Assembly: GCA_016800925.1 (NCBI GenBank) | Contig: JABCPU010000309.1 | Location: forward strand, 1-64,000 | Length of the DNA stretch: 64,000 bases | Source: Suillus spraguei | Taxonomy: Eukaryota > Basidiomycota > Agaricomycetes > Boletales > Suillaceae | Reading direction: 5' to 3' | In this document: in pieces, positions 55,822 through 64,000 of the stretch | How positions within the stretch are numbered: position 1 is the first letter of the stretch | How the letters are laid out: each line of letters starts with the position of its first letter | Notes under the pieces: generated by a model | Told to the model about the DNA's origin: nothing | Seen by the model: only the letters and a program-made list of their open reading frames with translations | Database searches by the model: none | Program-made: the position numbers and the translations under genes

Positions 55822-58126
55822 TCATGACTGATGCAAGGTGGGGCGACCACAGCCTACAAACAATCCACAGCACCTAACTTCACAAGAAACCTCTCTCGTC
55901 CCACTACTCGGGCCTTGCGTCACGGTTTCCGTTTGTCGACCTTGAGACACTTGTATCCCCGGTGCAACCCTAGGTTGACCTGATTGCGTCGAACTGCCAG
56001 CCTGGCTATTATTTCCATGTTGCACAGTTGCAGCCACTTTTGCACGGGCCAGTTCCGCTGCGGTGGGGGGCGAAACGAAAATTCTCTGCAAATACATTTA
56101 TTTCAATGATCTCAAAAGGAGCAATTGCTAGCCACTTACATGTTTCTTGCGACCGGCAGCTACATCAATGGTGCGTATAGAGCTTCTTACAGGAAACAAA
56201 CTGAAATTCCAACGCCGGGGCTGCATTGGTGTCGACTGCGGCGTATTTGGGGGTCGAGTGATGACACGCAGCGAACAGAGCAAATTGCGCCAGTAAAGAG
56301 AAGAAAGTGGATTCCCAGGAGCTGCGGAATGAGGCATGGAGTTGGTATCAGCATCCCAGAACTCATTGCTCTGTACAATTGTTAGACTTGCTGGAGCAAA
56401 GAAACAAGGGATCTATACTAACATATTTCATCATACCTCCGAGTCTATCGTTAGGCTGCTGCTTGAAGACCTGACTAGTATGTAAAATCTAACAAACGAT
56501 TAAGTAAATAATTAGGGTGTTCACAGCTGATTAGCGCACAGCGTCTCTTGATCGAACTGGATGTCCCTGCTAAAACAGTGAGATACAACGTGAAAAGGAA
56601 GCGCAGACAACACGCCTTAAGCTCCGCATCAGCTTTTGCATTGCTCTCATCCACGCTCTGAACGTCGACCAAGACCCGCTTAGGAAATACAATGATAATA
56701 GATCAACACAAACACACTCACATGATCATCACCTGCATGTTTGAGTGTTGCATCCAAGCTCCATATGTACACTCTTGCATCATTTCCAGCACTGGCGATG
56801 TATTTTTTATCAGGGGAAACGACAACAGCCACGAGTTCGTCGTCGTGCAAGAGTGGGTCTCCAACTGGCTGATTGGTCTTGAGGTAGCAGATGCGAACTG
56901 AGCAGTCACTTGATGCGCTAACGAGATAGCTTTCATCAGGGGAAAGACAAAGGGAGAAGACGGCATCAGTATGACCCTGAAAAACTACGAGCTCTTTCCC
57001 ATCAATCGACCGCCATTTTCGGATGGTGGTATCATATGACCCGGAGAATATGTGTGCGCCGTCCTTGGACCAATGCAACGAAGTCACTGTGGCCTTATGG
57101 CCCATTATCTTCGTAAGCAGCTCCCCGTCCTTTGACCATATACGAATAATCTTGTCCTCCCCACCACTTGTGAATTTGTCCCCTTGTGGGGAGTATTTGA
57201 CGGCATAAACCCGCCGATGGCCGGTCTCTATTGGTGGTGCGATCTGTCGGCCAGTATCCAGGCTCCAGCGTCTTATGGTGCTGTCATGCGATCCACTTTT
57301 GATTTCCTGGGCATCGGGAGACCAATTAAGGGACCAAACAAGATCGTCATGCCCCTTCCATGGGTCACCAATCATGCTGCCCTTCTTGATGTTCCACAGT
57401 CGTAGTCTCCCATCTGCGCTTCCGCTCACGACCATTGATTCATCAGGAGACATTGCCATAGAGCCTACCTCTCCCCCATCATTATTCCAAGGTTTTCCTA
57501 CTGGTTGCCCGTCTCTTGTCCACTGCCGAATTGAACCATCATTCGACGTGCTCATTATATTGCAACTGGTACCCAAACAGGCAAGGCTTCGAACGAGCTT
57601 GGAGTGACCCTCGATGATGCACTCAGGCACCAAGCTCCCTGGTGGACGTTCTAGCGTCGGTTTCTTCCAAGATGTGGTCCGGGTATTGTGATTGACGAAA
57701 TACGACCGACCGAGTGGTGATATGTGCCATTCACAACCGGGAGTAAGTTGTTTGGGATAATCTATGCTTTACCATGAGTTCTTTTACTAGCGGAACATTC
57801 TTTGCTCACCTAGTCGCACTCCTGGTAAAGGTCGGTTCCACGAACCCATTACGAGTGTGTCACCTTCATATACTATTCTATCACCCAACAACTCCTTCTG
57901 ACGCCATTGAGGAGGAAGCGCTTCATTTCCGCCTACTTCTCTGAGTAAGTCGGTAGGTATCACAACGCAGACACTTACCCTCCCAAAGCGCATCCTGGCG
58001 ATATTGTGCACCATAGGGCGGCGGATTCTTCTCCTTCGTCCGACGAGGTGCGTTAACTACCGGTGAGTTCAACGTTGCTCCTCGTCCTCCACCTCTCCGT
58101 TGTGCCGATGTACTTGAGTCGATCAT
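55822..58126 (-). CDS. WW + WD40 repeat protein, copy 3 (apparently intact)
   Basis: Exon 1 58126-57979 (MIDSSTSAQRRGGGRG... PRRTKEKNPPPYGAQY); exon 2 57938-57810 (EALPPQWRQKELLGDRIVYE); exon 3 57761-56722; exon 4 from 56657 (SVDESNAKADAELKA). Later exons around 56365-56140 (EFWDADTN; SLYWRNLLCSLRVITRPPN; TIDVAAGRKK) and 56090-55822 (RIFVSPPTAAELARAKVAAT ... CCGLFVGCG) end at TGA 55822. Borders between 56600 and 56370 are unresolved. Exon 3 carries one WW domain (EWHISPLGRSYFVNHNTRTT, then SWKKP) and seven WD40 repeats, enough for one beta-propeller (for example GSADGRLRLWNIKKGS; GSHDSTIRRWSLDTGRQ; GGEDKIIRIWSKDGE; GSYDTTIRKWRSIDGKE). Repeat 6 reads VRICYLKTNQ where copy 2 has VRIWDL. Inferred role: protein-binding scaffold; partner unknown. 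Confidence 0.8.
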
Positions 58127-58464
58127 GACACGAGTGAATCGTCGAAGGCGAAGAGAGATGGTGTGATAATCAGATAAAGAGACTGTCGCGGCTAAATAGT
58201 CAGCTAGGCGTGCTGTTTTTTCTTTGAACCGCGTGTCACTGACAACTCTCTTAACTGCCGTACATTCATGAACCGATAAACATATTCAAATATCATCCCT
58301 GACACCGTGGAAGAGGGTTGTGGTGGATGAATTGGTCACGGCACACTGTACGCTGGACCGCAGGAAAAACATCGCAATTGGAGGAAATATTTATGTCAGC
58401 TTACACACGCCACATCTAAACGGTAAAACTCTACCACAAAAACCATGATAATCCATATGGAAAC

Positions 58465-59642
58465 TCAGGCTGGCATGCAGACGGAAATTGACCCAAAACA
58501 CCATTTCACCCAGGTCGCCATCTGGACACGAACGTCTGTGGAGGGGTGGTTTGAAATACATGTGTCCCCGACACAGCCTGAGGTTGATGTTGAACCGCTA
58601 GCCTCGTTGCTATTTGTACATTGCATAGCTGCGGCTGCTTCGGCGTCAGTCTCAGGAGCAACAGCATATCTCTGTAAATTTATTAAAGATGGTCGAATGT
58701 TGGCAATGTCGAGCACTCACAACTTCATCACGACAGTGAGCCACATCGACAGTGCGTCTAGAGGTTCCTACCGGAAATGACCTGAAATTCCATCGTCGGG
58801 GCTCAAGCGGAATTGACCGTAGCATATTTGGAGGTCGAGTGCTGAAATGCAGAGAACCGAGCATGTTACGCCAACGAAGGGCAGACAGTGAACTCGCAGG
58901 AGGAGCTGCGGGATGAGGCGCGGGATTGATATCAGCGTCCTAGAAGTCTTCGTCTTATATGAATGTTAAACTTGTAGTGTGTAATATCTAATGAATGAAT
59001 AGACGGATGATTAGGGTGTTCACAACTGATTGGCGCACAGCATCTCTTGACCCAATTGGACGTCCCTGGCAAGACAATGAGATACAACGTGAAAGGAAAG
59101 CGCAGTCAACTTGCCTTGAGTTTCGCATCAAATTTTACTTTAGCCGCAAGCTAAATTGCGACCAAACCCAACTTAAAAAAGATAATGACAACGAATGAAC
59201 ACACTCACATAATCGTCAGCTGTCAGTTTGAGTGCTGCCTCCAGGTTCCATACATAACAGCTAAGACTTTATCGTTGCGCAAAAGCAGGTCTCCAACTGG
59301 CTGATTGGTCTTGAGACCTCTGGGGTCCCAGACACGAACTGAGTAATCAAGTGATGCGCTAACGAGATGGTTTTGAAAGTCATCTCGTTAGCGCATCACT
59401 TGAGGGAAAAGACAGAGGGTAAGAGGGAGGTGACGGCAATGGTATGACCCTGGAACGACCGCCATTTTCGGATGGCGCCGCCTGATGCGGAGAAAATGTG
59501 CGCGCTATCCTTGTACCAACACAACGACGGAATTACACCATCATCCCGCCCTTAATCTTCATGAGCAGCTCGCCGACCTTTGACCACACACGGATCGCCT
59601 TATCCTCCGTGATGCAAGTTGGGACGTGGGGACTTTGACAGG
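58465..59642 (-). pseudogene. WW + WD40 protein, copy 5, C-terminal remnant
   Basis: Minus-strand pieces match the end of copies 2 and 3. A broken WD40 repeat region (VGELLMKIKGG; LDYSVRVWDPRGLKTNQ; VGDLLLRNDKVLAVMYG) is followed by SALRWRNMLGSLHFSTRPPN, PLEPRRWNFRSFPVGTSRRT and VDVAHCRDE, and a last exon with APETDAEAAAAMQCTNSNEA. The WW part and WD repeats 1-3 are absent: homology ends at about 59642, where the non-LTR element begins. Stops, frameshifts and a 23-bp hairpin (59347-59403) break it further. Confidence 0.8.
59347..59403. repeat. Perfect 23-bp inverted repeat with 11-nt spacer
   Basis: TCAAGTGATGCGCTAACGAG... (59347-59369) is repeated exactly in reverse complement at 59381-59403. 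The left arm is the normal WD40 coding sequence (compare 56908-56930). The right arm is an inverted duplicate of it. Confidence 0.95.
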
Positions 59643-59673
59643 CTGGTTGAGAAAATAATCTGCCCGTTGTAAG

Positions 59674-61767
59674 ATGGACACTATATTATGTAATACCCAC
59701 CCATGCCAAATGCGCATAGCACAATCGACGTCTGTCTGCTTGTTGGCATGTACTAGTAGGGTTATGAGAACCCCAAAATCGCTTCTTGGACCTGAACCAA
59801 GTGGCACCTCGACTAGGACCCCGAAAAACCAACTGAGGCCCTGCGCTCAACAGCGTTCCCGACGCCCAAAGGGCGCCACCCAGCTACTCACATCAAACCC
59901 ACCTAACCTCAGAAAATCCAAAACAGTCCCCAGAAGGTCTGACATGGCTCCATCAGGATCCACAAGCCCGACAGCCCCAGTGGTGGGCAACACTCGTCTC
60001 AGAAAAACAACAGCAAACAAACCGCTACTCGCCTCCAGCAAGTCAATCGAAGAACACATAGAAGGTACAAGTATAAGAACAGATATAACTAACATAATCA
60101 CAGCAAAGAAGCTCCTAAACACGCATGGCCTAGTTCTCCCAACAGCAGGAACTATGCTCACGCAAATAGTAACAGCAATCTTCGAATTCAGCGCCTCGGC
60201 AGGTCTAGGATCTACCCACGCCGAGATACTCAGGGCTATTGCCATGGTTTTGTATGACGCGGAACGCGCGATGGACATGACCAACATCATCAACAAGATC
60301 GAAACACTCATAGGCGGCCCCCTAACAATCATGGTAGAGAAGGCTGAGGAATTAGCGCAATCAACAGACAAGCATAAAGAGGCACTAGAGGAGGCAGTAA
60401 AAGAGGTGCGTACTAATCTTAGTGAATCACTTGAGGGAATAGATAAGGCCACAAAGAGCGCAACGCAAGCGATTCAGAATCATACCAACGCAGAGGCAGT
60501 ACTCAACGGGTCTGAAGGACCTAGATCCTATGCAGCGGCAGCGAAAGCGCCGATCCCTGGCCCACTAACGAAACTTCTTTCACGCAACGAAGGTCAAACG
60601 AGACAGATTTTGATAGATAGAAGATCACTCTTCATGCCTAAGGACGCCACCACACAGCTCACAGAGACACAGTTGGTCACCAAGGCAAAACTAGCCATCG
60701 AAATGATGAACAAGGACGACATCCCAACTCCGGACGACCTCACCTTCGTATCAGCACGCAAACTCCCTCACGGGGGCATCATATACGAACTCAACTCCAA
60801 GGAGTCAACGGAATGGTTCAACATCCCAACAAATCGCAGCAACTTCTTGGAACGATTCGGCTACAACGTCACCATCAAAGACCGCACGTTCCACGTCCTG
60901 ATGGAAAACGTCCCGATCTCGTTCGTCCCAGAATCTAATGCAGCCATAGACGACATCGAGAAGAAGGCTGCTTTCGCCCCAAAAACCATCCTGAAGGCTA
61001 AGTACATCAAACCAATAGCGAGACGCAACCCGAACCAGAGAACAGCTCACATTATACTAACCTTCAATTCTAGGGAGAGCGCGAATCACGCCATCAAATT
61101 CGGGTTATCGGTAGCCAGCAAAAGAGTATATGGACGCAAACTTCTACCAGAACCATCAAGATGTCTCAAGTGCCACTCCTTCGACGGCAACCACATGGCA
61201 ACAGACTGCCCCAAGGATATTGACACATGCGGAACGTGTGGAGAACAACATCGCACAGCAATGTGCAAGGTAGACGACCCCAACAACTACTACTGCACTA
61301 ACTGTGAAATCAAGGGACACGCAGCATGGAGCCGAGTGTGCCCGACATTCCTAAGCAAGTGGGAAGCACACAAGAGACGCAACGACGAATCAAGATACCG
61401 ATTCTACCCAACGGAGGACCCACTTACCTGGGAAAAGATAGACGAACAGCCCAATGAGTGGAACGAATATCAGCAAGAAGGTAACGGTGATCACACAAAC
61501 CTAACTAACCAGAATCCCCCCCCACCTCAGCAAAACAGAACGAGAGAAGCAAGACCAATGAAAGCAAGACTCAATCAACCGCAGCGCCCAAGATTCCCCA
61601 ACAACATCCCATTAGGAAGTCAATCGCGTCTCACAGATATGTGGACACAGCAAGAAAACGCGCCAGACACCCAACCTCAACGCTCTCATTCCGCTGCCTC
61701 AAGAGACTCTTTCTTCTCAACACTCAACTACACGCAAGACGGCAACGCGGCCAGCGGCTGGGACTAA
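59674..61767 (+). CDS. LINE ORF1: nucleic-acid-binding protein with three zinc knuckles
   Basis: 697 codons, no interruption. ATG 59674 is the first in frame, while ATG 59764 (MRTPKSLLGPEP) is another candidate. N-terminal basic Thr/Ser/Pro-rich region to about residue 130, a helical region (residues 200-270, EKAEELAQSTDKHKEALEEA), an esterase-unlike central domain of unclear type (residues 300-480, with AHIILTFNSRESANHAIKFG), and then three Cys/His knuckles at about residues 496-555: CLKCHSFDGNHMATDC, CGTCGEQHRTAMC and CTNCEIKGHAAWSRVC. Gln/Pro/Asn-rich tail. In LINEs such proteins coat the RNA and act as nucleic acid chaperones in the RNP. Its TAA stop overlaps the ORF2 start. Confidence 0.93.
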   Translation: MDTILCNTHPCQMRIAQSTSVCLLACTSRVMRTPKSLLGPEPSGTSTRTPKNQLRPCAQQRSRRPKGATQLLTSNPPNLRKSKTVPRRSDMAPSGSTSPTAPVVGNTRLRKTTANKPLLASSKSIEEHIEGTSIRTDITNIITAKKLLNTHGLVLPTAGTMLTQIVTAIFEFSASAGLGSTHAEILRAIAMVLYDAERAMDMTNIINKIETLIGGPLTIMVEKAEELAQSTDKHKEALEEAVKEVRTNLSESLEGIDKATKSATQAIQNHTNAEAVLNGSEGPRSYAAAAKAPIPGPLTKLLSRNEGQTRQILIDRRSLFMPKDATTQLTETQLVTKAKLAIEMMNKDDIPTPDDLTFVSARKLPHGGIIYELNSKESTEWFNIPTNRSNFLERFGYNVTIKDRTFHVLMENVPISFVPESNAAIDDIEKKAAFAPKTILKAKYIKPIARRNPNQRTAHIILTFNSRESANHAIKFGLSVASKRVYGRKLLPEPSRCLKCHSFDGNHMATDCPKDIDTCGTCGEQHRTAMCKVDDPNNYYCTNCEIKGHAAWSRVCPTFLSKWEAHKRRNDESRYRFYPTEDPLTWEKIDEQPNEWNEYQQEGNGDHTNLTNQNPPPPQQNRTREARPMKARLNQPQRPRFPNNIPLGSQSRLTDMWTQQENAPDTQPQRSHSAASRDSFFSTLNYTQDGNAASGWD

Positions 61768-64000
61768 TGCAGCAAGAACCAACAACACAACACCAACAGA
61801 GAACAGACTTCAAAATATGGCAGCAGAACCTTCGCAAATCCTCCAACGCATGGGAACACCTCCTGAAGAACCTCAATCCCGACAACTTCGACATGGCATG
61901 TATACAAGAACCTTTTCTCAACCCTGTGAATCTCGCTAACGCCTCTAGCCTCCGACGCTATTGGGATGTGGTATACCCAACCGGCCACCACACGAATCAA
62001 AACCGAACGCAAGTGATAATGCTGATCAACAAGAAGATCTCCAAGAACAAATGGCACGCTATCCCAATCCAATCGACGAACGTCATGGCCATAGAATTAT
62101 CGGGAGACTTCGGAAAGGTGCGTTTCTATAATATATATAACCCCTGCGACCACGACGGCACCCTGCATTTCCTCGAAAGACATATGCAAACGGAACATAA
62201 CGCACGTCGGGCAAACCCTCAACAACTCGCTCAAGGCGAGGAGGAAGTAAATACTGAACATATAATTTGGCTAGGCGACTTCAACCGGCACCACCCAATG
62301 TGGGAGCTAACTTCAAACAGTCACCTATTCACTGCAGCGAACCTCGACGCCGCAGGTGTACTAATAAATCTTCTAGCGCTGTACAATTTAATCCAAGTAC
62401 TACCCCCGGGAATCGCCACACTGGAAGCATCATCCACGAAGAACCTCACAAGACCCGACAACGTCTTCTGCTCAGCCCAACTCCAACACGCTTTCACGGC
62501 ATGCAACGTTGAGTACCACCTAAGACCAGTCATCACTGACCACTTTCCGATCATTAGCTCGCTAGAATTGCAACCAGAACGCATCAACTGTATACCGCGC
62601 CACAATTACAGAGAAGCAGACTGGGACGAAATAAATGAGGCACTAGCAGCGGATCTCAGCACCATCCCCCCACCAACTGAGATCATGACGAAAGTTCAAT
62701 TCGAGGAGGCCTTCGACAACCTCACTTCAATCATCGCGAAGGTAGTAGATGCAAAGGTGCCGAAATCGAAACCATCACCCTACGCAAAACGATGGTGGTC
62801 AAAAAGCCTGGATATAGAACGAAAGGAAGTACATAAATTAGGCCGCAAATCGAGAGCTAAACTAGTGTATAGAAACAACCCAATCCACGAACAGTATCGC
62901 AAAGCGCGCAACGCCTTCTCAGAAAGCATCAGGAAGGCAAAGGAATCTCACTGGACCGCCTGGCTGGAAACGATGACCCCAGCCGGGGTATGGAATTTTC
63001 ACCACTACGCAGCAAGCAACCCAGAAGATCAAATGCACACAAGAATCGCCACGCTCAAGGACCCAGAACGCAATCATCAAAACTCAACCCAAACCAACGA
63101 CAGGAAAAGCGAGCTCTTATATGAGGTCTTCTTCAAACCCCCCCCGGCCAATGAGCACGTAGACCCTAATTATATTTACCCTCCTCCCGTTTGTGAGTTT
63201 ACACTGATAACGAATGAACAGATAGACAGAGCGATAGCAAAGCTCTCCCCGCACAAAGCCCCTGGACCGAATGGAATAAGTAACTGCGTCTTCACCCACT
63301 GCGCAGCGCAGCTAGTCCCATTTATGGGACCGATATTTCGAGCGACCTTTACATTAGAAATATACCCGGACCAGTGGAAGAAGTCATCAACCATAGTACT
63401 GCGCAAACCCGGCAGACCGGACTACAGTCTCCCCAAGGCGTACAGACCGATAACGCTGCTGGACACCATGGCCAAAATACTATCCTCATGCGTGGCAGAC
63501 GACCTCACCTATATAGCCGAAAGACACGATCTCTTAGCAGCAACGCACTTTGGGGGAAGACCAGGACGCTCGACCACAGATTCCCTGCACTTACTAACGA
63601 AGTTCATTACTGACGCTTGGGCCTCAAGGGAAAATTTTGTTTCCATGTTGTTCCTGGATGTTAAAGCCGCTTTTCCCAGTGTCGTGGTCAACAAACTCCT
63701 CCACAACCTCAAGAAATCAGGAATACCTCAAGAATACATCGATTGGTACAGGAGAAGATTAGACGGAAGATCAACATCTCTAATCTTTGACGATTTTCAA
63801 TCGGAATCATTCCAGGTCAAAGGTGGTGTCGATCAAGGCTGTCCCTTATCCCCACTTGCATTCATCTTCTACAATACTGACCTACTAAGAGTCGCAGATC
63901 CAAGACCCCGCAAGGGAGAACTCAGCTTAGGATTCATAGACGATGTCGCTTTAATAGCGAAAGGTGAGTCATACGAAGAGGCGAACACTAAGCTAACTAG
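61767..64000 (+). CDS. LINE ORF2: APE-type endonuclease and reverse transcriptase, cut by window end
   Basis: Starts at ATG 61767-61769, overlapping the ORF1 stop as TAATG; open to 64000 (about 744 codons). Endonuclease motifs: IWQQNLRKSSNAW, FDMACIQEPFL (catalytic Glu), IIWLGDFNRHHPMWE (Asp/Asn) and VITDHFPIISSL (Asp-His). A basic linker follows, then RT blocks: LSPHKAPGPNGISNCVF, AYRPITLLDTMAKILSSC, FGGRPGRSTTDSLHLL, VSMLFLDVKAAFPSV, GGVDQGCPLSPLAFIFYN and LGFIDDVALIAKG (FIDD where most LINEs have FADD or YADD). Nicks target DNA and copies its own RNA there. The absence of stops suggests a young copy, possibly still active. Confidence 0.95.
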   Translation, partial: MQQEPTTQHQQRTDFKIWQQNLRKSSNAWEHLLKNLNPDNFDMACIQEPFLNPVNLANASSLRRYWDVVYPTGHHTNQNRTQVIMLINKKISKNKWHAIPIQSTNVMAIELSGDFGKVRFYNIYNPCDHDGTLHFLERHMQTEHNARRANPQQLAQGEEEVNTEHIIWLGDFNRHHPMWELTSNSHLFTAANLDAAGVLINLLALYNLIQVLPPGIATLEASSTKNLTRPDNVFCSAQLQHAFTACNVEYHLRPVITDHFPIISSLELQPERINCIPRHNYREADWDEINEALAADLSTIPPPTEIMTKVQFEEAFDNLTSIIAKVVDAKVPKSKPSPYAKRWWSKSLDIERKEVHKLGRKSRAKLVYRNNPIHEQYRKARNAFSESIRKAKESHWTAWLETMTPAGVWNFHHYAASNPEDQMHTRIATLKDPERNHQNSTQTNDRKSELLYEVFFKPPPANEHVDPNYIYPPPVCEFTLITNEQIDRAIAKLSPHKAPGPNGISNCVFTHCAAQLVPFMGPIFRATFTLEIYPDQWKKSSTIVLRKPGRPDYSLPKAYRPITLLDTMAKILSSCVADDLTYIAERHDLLAATHFGGRPGRSTTDSLHLLTKFITDAWASRENFVSMLFLDVKAAFPSVVVNKLLHNLKKSGIPQEYIDWYRRRLDGRSTSLIFDDFQSESFQVKGGVDQGCPLSPLAFIFYNTDLLRVADPRPRKGELSLGFIDDVALIAKGESYEEANTKLT

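Larger units (their letters stand above)
59643..64000 (+). mobile_element. Non-LTR (LINE-type) retrotransposon, 3' end beyond the window
   Basis: Its 5' junction is judged from where homology to the WD40 family stops (about 59642). It has ORF1 (zinc-knuckle protein) and ORF2 (endonuclease-RT), both open as far as seen. The 3' UTR, tail and target duplication lie outside the window. Clade not determined. Confidence 0.92.

Overview
This is nuclear DNA of a filamentous basidiomycete, most likely an Agaricomycete. The evidence is the spliceosomal introns of about 40-80 nt with GT-AG ends (one GC-AG), a KDZ (Kyakuja/Dileera/Zisupton) transposase gene with its Cys-cluster domain, a chromodomain Ty3/Gypsy element, F-box/LRR and WW-like/multi-TM pseudogenes of basidiomycete type, and a local expansion of WW+WD40 proteins. 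Placement in the Boletales is a guess based on the WD40 family's C-terminus. The window is dominated by repeats. The only clearly conserved housekeeping gene is a full-length, nine-exon ATP-citrate lyase gene at 46786-50674 (+).

Layout. 1-2.2 kb: decayed PIF/Harbinger element. 2.9-5.9 kb: satellite of about 170 bp, purine-rich DNA, a 'cccaccc' minisatellite element and a 65-bp minisatellite. 5.9-14 kb: gene-poor DNA with an F-box pseudogene and a WW-like/multi-TM gene (minus) broken by a solo Gypsy LTR with a 5-bp target duplication. 14.1-15.7 kb: Tc1/mariner copy 1. 16.2-18.3 kb: truncated Copia element A. 18.3-22.2 kb: another 'cccaccc' element and two satellite arrays. 22.2-24.7 kb: Copia element B, split by a solo Gypsy LTR and cut off by a Gypsy element. 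24.7-34.3 kb: nested chromoviruses (minus sense), with an extra zinc-knuckle ORF between the chromodomain and the 3' LTR. 34.3-35.0 kb: the most complete 'cccaccc' element. 35-40.1 kb: KDZ transposase gene with Tc1/mariner copy 2 inside one intron.

40.5-59.6 kb holds five copies or pieces of one WW+WD40 gene family, all on the minus strand and flanking ATP-citrate lyase. Only the copy at 55822-58126 looks intact. Others carry a pair of MITEs, a lost start codon or truncations. A 148-bp tandem array of tRNA-like, Pol III-like units lies at 54.0-55.2 kb. 59.6-64.0 kb is a non-LTR retrotransposon with ORF1 and ORF2 overlapping as TAATG; it sits in the fifth WD40 copy and runs off the window.

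Functionally, the mobile elements are parasitic residents. ATP-citrate lyase is cytosolic central metabolism (acetyl-CoA supply). The WW+WD40 genes look like a fast-duplicating scaffold family of unknown role. All identifications come from reading motifs by eye; no database search was possible.
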